Source: Lineus longissimus
Taxonomy: Eukaryota > Nemertea > Pilidiophora > Heteronemertea > Lineidae
Direction of reading: 5' to 3'
Length of the DNA stretch: 64,000 bases
NCBI RefSeq assembly: GCF_910592395.1
Contig: NC_088311.1
Coordinates: 2,110,501 to 2,174,500 of the forward strand
Within the stretch, counting starts at the first letter, position 1, and every line of letters starts with the position of its first letter. The position numbers and the translations under genes were made by a program. Under the pieces are notes generated by a model, which saw nothing but the letters and a program-made list of their open reading frames with translations, had not been told where the DNA came from and did no database searches. Below, piece by piece: positions 1 to 32,333 of this stretch.

Positions 1-347
1 TGTCACTTGGACACTTGGACAGTCTATCAGTCACTTGGACAGTCTATCAGTTTGATAGGCCCTTAGATGCCCGATGCAGAGCGGGACAGATCTGGTTACC
101 CTTAATGCGACAGCCACTGTTCATCTGCATCATTCAAGTTTGATACAACATGTGAGTACCTCGTGTGGAGTTGGGGAAGAGGTGGGTGTATCGTTTGCCA
201 CATCCGGTGTGATTCGAACCGTCTTGGTTTAGTCTGAATCACAATCTATACGTTTGTTGCACCCTGTATTTGTCTTTTGTTGATCTGAGGTAAGGTGACT
301 GAAACCATCATGAGTCTGGGACAACATCAGGACACATCCGACTCAGG

Positions 348-1190
348 GAGAGCAACCATCTCACGGTGCTCTTGAAGCGGGCACAACTTGACATAGAGAC
401 AACTCGTGGTACATCTTTCCTGCTGTATGTACCTGGGACAATATTAGGAACGTTCCACTTTTGGCAGAGCTTCTATATTACTGTGCTCTTGAAGACAGGC
501 CCAGCCTGACTATAGAGACAACTTCATGTCAGCTATTGTACCTGGAACAACCTGCTTGTAATGTTTACTTGAGACAATATCAGAAACCTGCTTTTGGCAG
601 AGCTTCTATCTTTCTGTGCTTTCGAAGACATGCACAACCTGACCCTAGGGACAACTCATGTTGCTTAATTGTACAATACGCCTGTGATTAGTATGCACCT
701 GGGACAGAGCTTTTGGCAGAGCTTCTATATCACGGTGCTGTTGAAGACAGGCCCAACCAAATTATAGAGACCATTCGTCGCCTACTTGTATCAGGCACAG
801 CCTGCCTGGAATATGCACCTTGGACCTGGAACCATCTGCCTTGGTAGTGCTTGTATCTTTCTGTGCTTTTGGAGACAGGCACAACCTGACCATAGGGACA
901 ACTCATACCGACTTCTTGAATTGGTACAACCTACTTGTCGAATTGTACTTGCTGGAGCTACCTGCCCCTTGGAACATTGGTAGAGCTTTTATCTTGTAGT
1001 GCTCTTAAAGACAGGCTTTATCCAACCATGAGACAAATCATGTTGCCTACAATATATAACTGAGACAGGTCCTGATGTCATAGAGTAGAAATCACGATAT
1101 GGTCTTAGTTTTTTAGTCAGATTGTGAGTCATGGACCTGAGGCAATTCTCCCTGTGCCCTTGAAGACAGGCACAACCTGACTTGCTGTGC
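348..1190. repeat. Degenerate tandem repeat, period about 120-135 bp, about seven units
   Basis: A unit of the form ggcagagcttctat, then about 10 bp, gtgctcttgaagacaggc, acaacctga and gagacaactca recurs with starts near 348, 462, 596, 715, 843, 978 and about 1139. Copies differ by scattered substitutions and small indels, so the array is old. Short open frames on either strand here arise from the repeat and are not genes. The first 60 bases of the window hold a separate short direct repeat (cacttggacagtctatcag, twice). Confidence 0.75.
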
Positions 1191-3543
1191 CCGTCTTCAA
1201 GACATCGCCAAATCCTGACAAGGCTTCCAACGACAGCTCAGTAATAATAGCTCCAGATGTGAACATAACACTTATTATGAATACTCTAAAAAATGATAAA
1301 AACATGATATATCTCATTGGCAACAGTTTTTATTAGAAACTTTCTTTGATTGAAATATGTATTATTTAGCTTGATATTACTTGTTTTATTTTCACATCCA
1401 GGAGTGGCAGCATGTACATGACAGGGAAGTAGAAACAGTAAAGAACATTGACTGACTTCTATATCTCCAAAGATATAACCTTGTGACCCAGGGCAGGTTT
1501 TTCAACCAATTTCTAGAACAAGGGTTATCTCTGAACGATTCACAATCACAAAAGGCTTTCAGATCAATGCCATTCATGGTTGGGACCTAAAGACATAATA
1601 CAGCCAGCAGTAGAATAGGATTGATAACTTCCAAACAGAAAGATTAAGAATTGATTTTGGAACACCAGAGCAGTTGGTTTAACGAGTTCATTTGTGAAGA
1701 GAGAAGAGAAACTTTGATATGATTCAGAGGTTATTAGAGACAATCTGATTTGCAGAAACCAACATCAACAGCAACATACACAACTGCCAGAAGAAAACGA
1801 TAGGAATAAGTTGGTAAGTTCCCAATTGACTAAATAAAACTTCAATTATCACCAACTCTTGATTCTTCTAAACCAACTAGACACTATTAGTCATGATTAC
1901 AATAGCATATACGTATACAGCCTAAATTCAATTAAGAGCAAAGAGCATTTACCAAAGGTGAACACTTTACAATTCACAATATCAACAACATGAACGATCC
2001 CAATATCCACAGGTAGATCAACTGACCTTTTATCGCTAAAAGTAACCACAACAAACAATATTCACTCCCATGACCACTTCAGGACATGAAACAGATAACT
2101 TTCAGGTAAGAATGGTTACTGATAATCTTACCACAGTTCCCCCTGGCCCGGTTTTTATAGGCAATAAAGATACATGTACATGCACATGTACACGTTGGGG
2201 CGTTTATCATGAGAACTGCCTTAACCCATCAGAATAGTCAATGGTACATGTCTCGTTTTGAATTCTACCCCCCTGAAGACAGCATGCAAGTGGGACATAT
2301 TTCACAGTTCTAGACTAGAACCAGATTTTCGAACGCATAACTAATCTTTGAAAGCATTTTGAAGGCTCCTCCGGTGACAGTGATTGTACAAATCTTTCGC
2401 CAACACTGAACCAGAAGTTAATTTACAAATGACGGTCTATTTACAAATACACTATGGACAAAAATATACATTTTCCCCCTTAAGAAAGCACAAGAGTACC
2501 GGTAATATAAAGTACACTTAAGAAGAAAGGTGAAGTCTTATCAAAATTTACAATTTACAAAATTACGTATTGGTTCTGCAATCGACTGCAATACTTTGTA
2601 CAGTTGCTATGAACAATGTTGTTTAGGTCATTGTGCTGGCAATACTAAGTCTTACATGTAGTATCCTATTGTAACAAAATAGTATATTGTTACATTGATG
2701 CAATGTATATAACCTTAATATATTCAACAACATATTTTTTATAGGGGCATCCACGAGGTTGAACCCTGCAACAGCGCAAGTCTGCAAGGTTCTAGAGTTC
2801 ATGCACATATACGTATATAAACAAATGCAAAAATTGGAACTATTAGAATTACTGTGTCAACGGACTTAAACCTTTTTTTTATAGATTCTCTTGACTGGCC
2901 TAAACCCACCAACACAGTATGAAAACATGCATTTTTACTTCCTTCGAAATCTAGTTTTCCCAGCCCTAGTTGCCCATTTATTGCAAGTCTATGATTCAGT
3001 GATAGTTCAACAAGTCAACAAGTGCAAACCCAAACAAAAATCAAACCTCGATCGCTTTACAGTTGTTTGATATCGGACTAGTTCTGCTCGGGATTACAAC
3101 ATGTAAGCTACGTGTAGCTACAAGATAATTTCTCAAGAGGGCATGAAAATCTACATGTGGTTTTTTTATCTGCATCAACTGCGACCACTCGAACTAATGT
3201 TTCACTGACTTATGAATCACGAGTTGATTTTTAAAATTTCTGTACACATACTGTATATCTATTTCAAAATATGCAAAAATACTCATCCCCTTTTACATCC
3301 CCCCCCCCCAAATCTTCAGGCACTGTAAAATCTTTGGCATATTTCCGTACAAAAAAAAGCTCAAAATGTTCATAAAATTTATGCCAAGACATCATTTCCT
3401 CCTTCTCGACACTTACGTAAATACATGGAGCAGTAAACCACCTCACCACAAGACGTCCAATGTTCTTTAGGCCATTCGTTCCAAACAGATACACACAATC
3501 GCTTGGTGAGATTGAAGTATGAAAATCTCTGTTTCCAAGGCGA
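1191..3543. other. Non-coding stretch downstream of USP24
   Basis: AT-rich DNA with no exon-like segment I can support on either strand. It includes an acatgtacatg run near 2170, a poly-T near 2873 and a poly-C near 3300. The part nearest 3543 is probably USP24 3' UTR. Confidence 0.5.
2977..2982 (-). terminator. USP24: Possible USP24 poly(A) signal
   Basis: AATAAA on the minus strand, about 560 nt past the USP24 stop codon. It is the first canonical hexamer I noticed in that direction. Without transcript data it is only a candidate. Confidence 0.3.
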
Positions 3544-23517
<19,974 letters not shown>

Positions 23518-23860
23518 GGTTTTATATCCTTCATATATATACTATGAACCCGTGGCTCAAGTCGTCACGCTTGACTGGCCACCAAAGGGTTCAAATTATT
23601 GAGTTATTTTCTAAATAAAATCAACAAATTCTGAGGCGGTGCAGTTCCCGCATTCGCCATGTTGCTTTTTATCAATTATCGTAAAATCGCGCGAGATATC
23701 GACCATGTGTGCTGCGGTTCACAACGTCAACTACGCAAGTGGGCTTGGTTAAATAGTTCTTCACAATACAATGGAATCAGGCACTCAGTTTATCTAATAA
23801 AGATATATTTTTCTGTACGACTTTCTGTAGTTTATATCCGACCATAGCAGTGTCAACTTA
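23518..23860 (-). promoter_or_regulatory. USP24: Probable USP24 5' UTR and promoter, with YY1-like site and upstream ORF
   Basis: No TATA box is evident. On the minus strand an ACATGGCGAA motif (about 23663-23654) matches the YY1-type start-site element common in housekeeping genes. A CG-rich element, tcgcgcgaga, lies about 30 bp further upstream. The ATG inside the YY1-like motif opens an 18-codon ORF (begins MANAGTAPPQ) that stops well before the USP24 start. It could be a regulatory uORF or simply part of the promoter motif, depending on where transcription begins. Confidence 0.4.
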
Positions 23861-23952
23861 GTGCAAAGAGACCAAAAACTAAGAATAATTGTGATATCTC
23901 ACTGAACAGCGGATTACTTTGGACAGATTTTCTGCAAGTGATAGGGTATGTA

Positions 23953-24363
23953 CCATCCTCGCTTTGCCAGGTGACGATCATTGGTCCTTGATCATTGGTC
24001 ACTGCGGAGGTCAGGCCGACCTGCCTCCAATGTCCCTGAAGGCAGAGCCACGCAGTTGATTGTTCACGAATCGTGGAATGATTGCCAACTGGCAAAGCGA
24101 GGCTGGAATAGCATGCCTTTTTAAAACAATTTTGATGGCACTATTTCGGCACTGCCCGCGTTTGGATTCGCGGCAGCCGGCAGGGACACAATTTTCCATT
24201 CTCCAGGCGTGGTCAATGGTAACTGATGCCTCACTCAATTTACCAACTCTGAGAATTTCAACGGGTGTGTATAAAATTAGACATGGGACCGAAGACCGGG
24301 AGAGCGACAATTTCTCCGCAACGACCCACCTAAAATGATTGCCACCTGGCAAAGCGAGGATGG
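23953..24363. mobile_element. MITE-like element with about 30-bp terminal inverted repeats
   Basis: The left end (23953-23982, ccatcctcgctttgccaggt...) is the near-exact reverse complement of the right end (24334-24363, ...acctggcaaagcgaggatgg). A third, diverged copy of the right-end sequence lies inside at 24077-24106. The element is about 410 bp and shows no coding potential. No clear target-site duplication is visible, so the superfamily is unknown. It sits between the USP24 promoter and the CDKAL1 3' end. Confidence 0.55.
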
Positions 24364-25140
24364 CAGGGACAAAAGTGATGACTTTGTGTGAGCGCAAGTC
24401 ACTGTGTGACAAAGTCACGATAGAGGTTCTCAGGTTGACAATATCTGTAGTCCTCTGTAGACGGGTCAACAGACCAACCTAGGACCATAGACACACTGAC
24501 ACTGTCACAATAGCAGGACGATGAGACAGTTCTTTGTCCAATGCATAACAAGGGACTGCCCAGTGCATAAGAAAGGACCAAAGACATTAATAACAATGCT
24601 GTTGTGATAACATGGAATTTTATTCTAATAAAACACTGTTATGCAATAATGAACTTCTACATCACAGCCCATGGAAGGTTGAAATAAATAAACATTACTA
24701 TGTATAGGCTTTCACCAAGACAAGATTACTGGTGCCTAATTGGGTTACCCTTATTCTGATGGCTTCAGTATACATCAAAGATATTTCAATAGAGATTATC
24801 TAGAATTTACCCAAATTCACAAAACCAAAAAATAAGCTTTTAACAGAATAATCGTGAAGAAAAAATATATACCGAGTGGATAGATGTCACCTATTACCAA
24901 CTCTGGTTCTGCGACATCATCACAGCTATAGAATAGAAACCCAATGAAAATTCCTCCAATCAAGATGTAAAACGAAAAGCAAACAGTTAAAAAAGCTGGC
25001 TCTGACCAGCCAGTAGAACTGGATCTGTCCCATTTCCAGGAGAATTTCTAAATGGACTTGACCTGATGGAAGGCAAGGACAGCAGGATAGTAAGTTTCAA
25101 CTGGTCAAGACTTAAGCATGATCAATAATATTTTATCAAC
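24364..25140 (-). other. CDKAL1: Probable CDKAL1 3' UTR and intergenic DNA
   Basis: No coding signal. A minus-strand AATAAA lies at 24624-24619, about 520 nt past the CDKAL1 stop. It is the best candidate poly(A) signal and would define a short 3' UTR ending close to 24.6 kb. Confidence 0.5.
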
Positions 25141-28100
25141 TTATGCAGTCCATCCATAACGTCTGACAGAGAATGTCCACATAAGAAGCCTCACAACAAT
25201 GGCCACAACGATCCCAGCAAAAGTCCATCGTAGCCACACAGGATTGTTGGACGATATCACAACCTGCAAAAAGATGAGGTCAGAGATAGACAATATTCAA
25301 ACGGTCTTAATAGGCAATAAAGGGTCATAGCAATATCATCATTACTAGAATTTTAAAAGGTCTCATTAACAAAATTGATTTTAAGACCAGTTACAGTTAT
25401 TTTCTCAGAACAATAATGGCTTCAATTTGTACTAATGCCACGACCACACAGCTATTTGAAAACAAGGACATAGCGGAACAGCATCTAGGGATTCCACAAA
25501 CTCTGTAAAGATATATATAAAAGCCTGTCCTATAATTTTCTCCAATACAAAAACTCAAGATCTTACCTCTTCTGTGACAAGACCAGAGACTTGCCCCTGC
25601 TTCAGCGAAGGTGGCACAGCAACAGGACGTTTGGCTTCCGAATCCTTCACCAATATAGCTTTCATGTAATGCTTCCCTGTCTCAACAATATCCACCTCCA
25701 CCATCGTTCCCATCAGGTTTTCATCCTTTGGTATCAGGACCTAGAGAATAATACTATGTCAAAAGATGTTTTGTCTCACCAGCAAAGAGATAATGAGAAC
25801 TTGTCTCGTGTATTTCTTATTAAACATAAATTGCTTGTCCTGTGGTTGTTTCCATTGCAACTAACTGTCAACAATAAGCAAATCTTACCTGGTCATAATA
25901 TTTGTTGTGTCCGACATAATACTGTTTGTCGTGTGATACTTCTGTGACAAGCACTTGCTGCCTCTCTCCAAGCTTGTGATCATATGGCATATAAGCCATA
26001 AAGGCATCAGTGGCAGCTTTCGTTCTTCCCTTCACCTGCTGTGTTGTTGCAACTCGCACCATTTTCGCAGCTGGCGTTCCAGGACGGGCAAAGAACTGGT
26101 TGATAAATAACGAAGGAAACTGATACTCGCGAACTAACTTTAATGAATCTTCAAAATCCTCATCCGTTTCTGTTGGGAAGCCACAAATCAGATCTGTTGC
26201 TATGGTGATACCTGGCACCCTTTCCTTAAGAAAGTCTGCCACCTGTCTGAAGTCATCTGAGCAGTACTCCCTCTTCATGTCCATCAGTACGCTGTCTGAT
26301 CCCGACTGTACTGGAACGTGCAGGAATGAATATACACGTGGATGGTTTAAGATTTTAGCCATTTCCTAAAAACAAGATGAAAACTTCTTTATGATCTTTT
26401 AGGACAAAATGTCTTGGTGAGGTTTCAGGGCTTTCATAGCTACTCTAGCAAACATTTCATGTTATGACAGGTTGGCTATATATTTGTGACCCGCCATGAC
26501 AAAACAGGTCGCATGTCGCTCTGAGCTTGACAGGTTGAGACAGACTGGTTGTTCATTTCACCATTGTCTGCCTTTTGTAAAATCGGAGCATATCAATTTC
26601 TTCTATTATGTCCTGGTGTCATTTTAGGCTCATCTTCTGTGCGACATGCGACTCATTTTGTCGTGGTGGGTCACATTTAGTGAATTTTGTAATTTCCTGA
26701 AATGAAACCATGACCAAACCAGAAGCACATTATCCTTCAGACTCTCAAACCACGACCATAAAAAGCATAGGTCTTGTCCAATCTTGTCGAACATTACCTC
26801 GAGATGTTCCAATATGTATGGCGGATTGGTCATCCCCAACCTTAGCCTAGCTCCCTCTGGTATGGTTTCCACTAACTGCCATAACAAGTCAGGTAATGTG
26901 ACCCCTATATCCCGACCATAAGCACCAGTATCTTCAGATGTCAGCCAGATCTCAACAACACCCTCTGAAACAAGATTGGACAATCATTAAAATCTCTTGA
27001 ATAGCAATGAACGTTTCCAGAGACACCAAGAGACTGAGTAGGCTTGGCTGATTGTAGAGTTGTAATTCCAGAGGGCAAGCGCTTATATAGATTAGTTTCT
27101 CCCCTTTATCGTCAGATCTAGCATAGTAGCTCAAGATGCTTACTTTTCTTTTCTTCCCCACAGCGTGCTTACCTTCAAATGACTGTTTTGCTCTCGCTAC
27201 GATTTCTTCAGGCGGGTAACTGCCAAGCTCACCCCTTGCATGCTTGGTTTTGCAATATGTACACTGGTTCAAACACCTAGAGATAAATTGAACAATTACA
27301 TAGACACTGGGGAAACAAGATAGATCATAGTTAATATCTAATAGCTCAATATCTGGATATTCAAGTTATATAGTTACAACCTCTAATCTTGAGGATGAAT
27401 TTATTATCTTTGCAAGCAACTTCTATACTTCTAAGAAGTAAGACATCTCATTTTGTCTGTCATTTTGTGTCAAATGAGCAATAGAAACCGCAAATTGTCC
27501 ACATCCTTACCCAGTATTGATAGCTATGATTTCTATTAAAGGATTTTTCCTAATTTTTGGTAGGCTAAGAGGAGCACCACCAGTCTTTTTGCCTTCTTTC
27601 TTTTTGGACCCAAAGAGGCGGACAGTGTGACCCTTTAATGCCTCCTCCACTACTTCGACTACTCGGTCAATCTGTTGGACACCTATCACACTCAGACCCT
27701 AAAATTGAAAATAAACTGACAACATACAGAAATCTCCCAACAAAGCTCTGAGAATGACAAGGCACAATATAAGGCATCTAATTCAAAGTTCTAAGTTCAT
27801 TGATCTATAATTAGGCCTACAATTGTTTTCAAGTTTATTTTGTTATGTAGAAACAATCTATACAATTACTTTGGTTTCATCAGACACACCAGCAAAATGC
27901 AAAACCTCTTTGCTCCCTAAAATATCTCACCTGGAGATAATCCGCCTTGGGCTGCCCCTGTGGAACACAGCCGGCAACTACCACCTCCTTCCCCATATCC
28001 TTAGCTTTCTGCACCTCATTCATGAAATGATGTTCAGCAGGATTCTTTACAGTACAGCTATTTAGCAGCCACAGATCAGCCTGAGCACCATCATCTAAAT

Positions 28101-28818
28101 AGAGAGATAACAGAAATAAGACAGAGAGTCTTAAACACAACTGACAACAAAACAGAGTGCTAGCATATTGACCATGCATTCAGCCATTGTTGATAAATAT
28201 TTCCAGTCGCATGTACATCAACTGACAAGCATTACATAATGACTGGATTTAGATTGTGCTTACTTAATCTGACAACATCGCATGTGATGTCGAATCGATA
28301 GAGCCCGACCCCATAACTCCACTGCAAGAGTCACTAATCTGGAAAGAGGTACAGTGTCAACTATAGTTTCTAAGCTTACCTGTTATATTATAACCGTATG
28401 CAGCCAACTGCCCAGCCATGTATTCTCCATCTGAATTGTTGTGAGCGCAACCCCATGTTTTTACATAAACAGACTGTGTACCTGAAGACAGGACCAAAAA
28501 TTGATGCAGGCTGGTGAGGTCTATGGAATATGGGAATGAAATCTAAAACATCAGGCATTTCCCACACTCGCTTTTACAATATGACTTATTTAATAGGGCT
28601 AACATGCAGAAGAATCAATCCAGATCACTTCAAGTAAACATTGTTTAGAGCTCAATACCTGGGATGATGCTATCCCCCAATGGCACTTCAGGGGAAGATT
28701 TCTTCTTCCTGACCCTTGGCACAATGTTTTTCTTGACAAGGCGGTCATTTGGTCCAAGATCATTTGAACCAATAATGTCTTCAATATCATCGATGTCTTT
28801 ATCACAGACAGATGGCAT
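25141..28818 (-). CDS. CDKAL1: CDKAL1, tRNA threonylcarbamoyladenosine-37 methylthiotransferase
   Basis: Radical-SAM enzyme that converts t6A to ms2t6A at position 37 of tRNA-Lys(UUU); in animals it is ER-anchored. Nine exons: 28818-28659, 28481-28380, 28094-27931, 27698-27511, 27276-27173, 26964-26798, 26365-25886, 25740-25567, 25263-25141. They sum to 1662 nt (553 residues plus TAA; human about 579). The N-terminal MTTase domain has three cluster cysteines: WGCAHN (C65), NSCTVKNP (C101) and AGCVPQ (C130). The radical-SAM motif CLNQCTYC gives C206, C210 and C213. A TRAM-like domain with [10 protein letters not shown] follows. The last exon encodes one hydrophobic helix ([17 protein letters not shown]) near the C terminus, the tail anchor known for the vertebrate protein. 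All key residues are intact. It is divergent with TRMT5. Confidence 0.97.
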
Positions 28819-29882
28819 TTTGTACAGAAATCCTTCGCGAAATTGAAAAATGGCCTGGAATCAAGAAGAAACACAAATCAATAGTTGGAAGGAGGATTTC
28901 TGGTAATTACGAAGGTCAAATAATTGCCGATATCTAATTCCCTTCTATATATACTATTGCCATATATCTTATTTGTGACCAGTACTGTATGGTGTTGTGT
29001 GGATTCAGTACATTTGTATATGTTTGCTTCTTCATCGATATTTGATTTTCCGATGTTAATTTGGGGTAAACGCAACTACTAGTCTCTTCATAGTTGACCT
29101 GCAGTCTGTGTCTCTATATATTTTTAAGGGGTTTGGCTTCCCATAGACTGAGAGATTTTCTAAACAGCAACACGGTCATGTCAGTAATATTGAGAATCCA
29201 AAATGAACGATCAGAACGCCAAACAAATTTTGATGAAGTATATTTTCAATCATTCTATTTGATGGAACAATCAAAAAGAGGAAATAGGGTTAAAACATGA
29301 TTTAATTGTGACAAATTTCACTCACGTTTTGCAATCGTTGTTACTACCAGCGAAGTAAACCCGAGCAAAATTTCCACTCCAGCCTGATCGACTCAAGGCA
29401 ATAATCTTGGGTTCCCAGTGCTTTTGATACTGGTATTAAGTGTATCAATACCATCAAACATGGTAAGAGTGTGAAAATTTACCACTATATTTAGGGTAAT
29501 TTGGTGGAGTTCGGAGACAAAAGAAGCCGCAAAGACTGGAGTCAGTGGCGCGACACCGTATGGTGTCGCCCCCTATTATCAAATTCTGTTGCGCAATCTC
29601 CCGGGCGCCGGGCCAAATGTCCAATTTACATGCACCCAACTGCGGCAGAGATAGTAGGTTGAGTGAGACGGGCTTTCGATATGTCCAATTTACATGCACC
29701 AAACTGCGGCAGAGATAGTAGGTTGAGTGAGACGGGCTTAGGATAATGATCACCATTGACGACGCTTGGAGAATAAAAATCTATAAATAGAAACTTCTAG
29801 GCAATGACAGTGCTGCCATCTACCAGACATGCCAGAGGCTACATGTGCCCAAAACTTCCACAAACATTGATTAAATATCTTC
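28819..29882. promoter_or_regulatory. Shared 1.06-kb bidirectional interval between CDKAL1 and TRMT5
   Basis: The two start codons point away from each other across this interval, so both promoters must lie here or in unseen upstream exons. Visible content: a 20-bp palindrome with a 4-nt loop (gcgacacc...ggtgtcgc, 29550-29569), a GC-rich spot (ccgggcgccggg) and a 59-bp direct duplication (29617-29739). There is no clear TATA box for either gene. Confidence 0.55.
29617..29739. repeat. Tandem duplication of a 59-bp unit (period 64 bp)
   Basis: Units 29617-29675 and 29681-29739, both starting atgtccaatttacatgcacc and ending gtgagacgggctt, differ at about one base. The near identity indicates a recent duplication or selection on both copies. 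The site lies about 150-270 bp upstream of the TRMT5 start codon. Confidence 0.85.
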
Positions 29883-32225
29883 ATGTTTCGTCGCATTTCT
29901 CTTATTATTTCCACATTTTTTCAACCAACCAAGCATCATCTAGAAAGAAATAAACTATGTGATCATAAAAGCACAAGAAGTTCACGAAAATTGGTCTTAG
30001 ATGACCCTCCAAATTGGTATAAAGTTCACTCAAATCCAGATCCTGGAACAACTGTCTTCACCTTCAATATCAAGAACCTCCCATGGCTAAGGAAGTGGTC
30101 TCGGCCAGGTCTTGAAAACCATATTGCAGTCAAATCAAGTGAAGTGAGCAATTTTGCTTCACACGTGTTGGCAATTAAGATGGACTTCAAGGTTCCAGAG
30201 GTTGTTCGAGGAATGAAGACGCTTGACAGGTCCCTCTTCAAAAAGTCCGTTAAAATTCCCGGTATAAAAGCGCCAGCAAAAACACTGAACGTTCTCATGA
30301 AGAAAATCCGGAAAGAGACATTGACGATCCGTGGTGTTAAACCTGTCGTTAGCCTCGATGATAAAGACGCCCTTTCCCAGAGTCATAAACTTGTGCTGCT
30401 TGATCCTAGAAGACATCCAGAACCAACCAGCTTTACTGAGGCACAATTAGAACTGTTCAAAGACAACGATGTTGATCTGTCTCAATTCTCAACTTATGAC
30501 ATTGATCTTGGCTATGAGAATTGGCCTGCTGATGAAATTTTACGAGGTATATTGCCAGAGGACCAAGACAGTGTTTCAGGCTTCACCCTCATCGGACATA
30601 TAGCACATCTGAATCTCAAGTCTCATCTCCTTGAGTACAAGAATGTCATCGGTATATGTATATTTCTCTTCTATATTGAAACAAATTTCTTTCTATATTG
30701 AGGCTTAATTCTACTTTCCTTGAGATGAAACTAGAAACCAAAGCTCAGACTGAAGGGAAGGCTTATAATCAAACTTCTATCGTCCTGGGACCGAGAAGGG
30801 TCACCTTGGTTATTTATCAAGGACTTCACAAGCATGTACATCTGTGACCAGGCAGGGTTAAATTGTAACCTAGATACCAAGTACGAATGCTTTACATGTT
30901 ATAAAAGCAAATGCAACATACATTCCTCAGATGCATATTGATCCAAGGATGAATTGGTCATCTTTATTTACAACTTCCACAGTGGCTCTCACTTGGAATT
31001 CTTTGAATATCTTCCATCTCTTCATTCTAGGTGAAGTTCTCCTCGACAAAACACCAACAGTCCGTACAGTTGTGAACAAGGTTGACACCATAGACAACAC
31101 ATTTAGGAATTTCAACTTGGAGGTACTGGCTGGAGAGACGGATTTTATCACCACAGCCAAGGAGAATGGTTGTGCCTTTGAAATGGACTTCTCCAAGGTC
31201 TATTGGAATTCAAGATTGTGTAAGCCCACAACCATGATAATTATCTCCCCTCTCAGATGTCAGTGCAGAAGTACAAGAGTATAGACTCATTACGGAAGCA
31301 AAAGTATAATGTGGCATTTGTTGGATGTCCGGGACAGTCAGCAGGATAATCATCCAGTGTCAAGAACTAGGCCCCCGTGATTCTATGAAAACTTAATTGA
31401 GACTATCCAACTATCTAAATGCAAGTCTAAATGTACTCCTTGATGATGTAACCCAAACATGCCAGAACATGTAAGACCAGTTTTACAGGCCATAGTAAAC
31501 CCACAGTGTCTCTCCACAAAACCTGGGGCATTCTCCAGGTATCTATTTACGACGTGTCTGCACTGTTTAATCTTGGCCTTTCTCTTATTTCAGCAACTGA
31601 GCACCAACGTATTGTGGACCAGCTCCAATGTAATGATCTTGTTTATGATGTCTTTGCTGGGATTGGTCCATTTTCCATCCCAGCAGCAAAGAAACGTTGC
31701 ACCGTTTTTGCCAATGATTTGAATCCAGAATCATACAAGTGGTTGCAGCACAATGTAAAAAAAAACAAGTTAAAAAACATTACAACTCATAACCTGGATG
31801 GAAGGGATTTCATCCGGAATGTTCTAAAACCAGACTTTATGAATCGGCTTAGTGGCAAGGCTGACTTTGACCGGACTTGCAAGGTTCATATTGTTATGAA
31901 TCTCCCAGCACTTGCCGTGGAATTCCTTGACACCTTTCCTGGATTGTTCGACCTAGAGCAAAGTGAAAGATGTGATTTCATTGAGCCTATGGTTCATTGC
32001 TATTGCTTTAGCAAGGAGGAGGATTATGTAAAGGAAGTGAGGGAGAGGGTTGAATTGGCTCTTGGGGTCACACTCCCTGATGATCATGTGATCAGATACG
32101 TCAGACATGTTGCACCGAAAAAAGACATGCTTTGTGCGGAATTCAGGCTGCTGAAAGATGTCATGGTTAAAAAATGCGATGGTTGTGAGCCTCCCATAAA
32201 AAAGGCTAAAATTGTTGTTCCATAG
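29883..32225 (+). CDS. TRMT5: TRMT5, tRNA (guanine37-N1)-methyltransferase
   Basis: Transfers methyl from SAM to N1 of G37 (and, after deamination, I37) in cytosolic and mitochondrial tRNAs, which prevents +1 frameshifting. Three exons: 29883-30651, 31031-31219, 31594-32225. They sum to 1590 nt (529 residues plus stop; human 509). Exon 1 starts with a basic, hydrophobic leader (MFRRISLIISTFF) typical of mitochondrial import. The class-I-like Trm5 fold shows the SAM loop DVFAGIGPFSIPAAKK (about residues 338-353), NDLNPES (about 360-366) and the NLPALAVEFLD active-site strand. The VYWNSRLSTEHQR segment spans the exon 2-3 junction. The C terminus is basic (IKKAKIVVP). A poly(A) signal follows at 32328. 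It is convergent with the SAM-domain gene. Confidence 0.97.
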
Positions 32226-32327
32226 GCTATTCAGCCAAAGAATATGGGTGTCAACAGAATGTTGTTGTTCATTAAAATGTCAACATCAAATGTAATGTTG
32301 CAGTAAGTATGGAAAGAGTACGAATAC

Positions 32328-32333
32328 AATAAA
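32328..32333 (+). terminator. TRMT5: TRMT5 poly(A) signal
   Basis: AATAAA about 100 nt after the TRMT5 stop codon, at a normal distance for a short 3' UTR. Confidence 0.6.
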
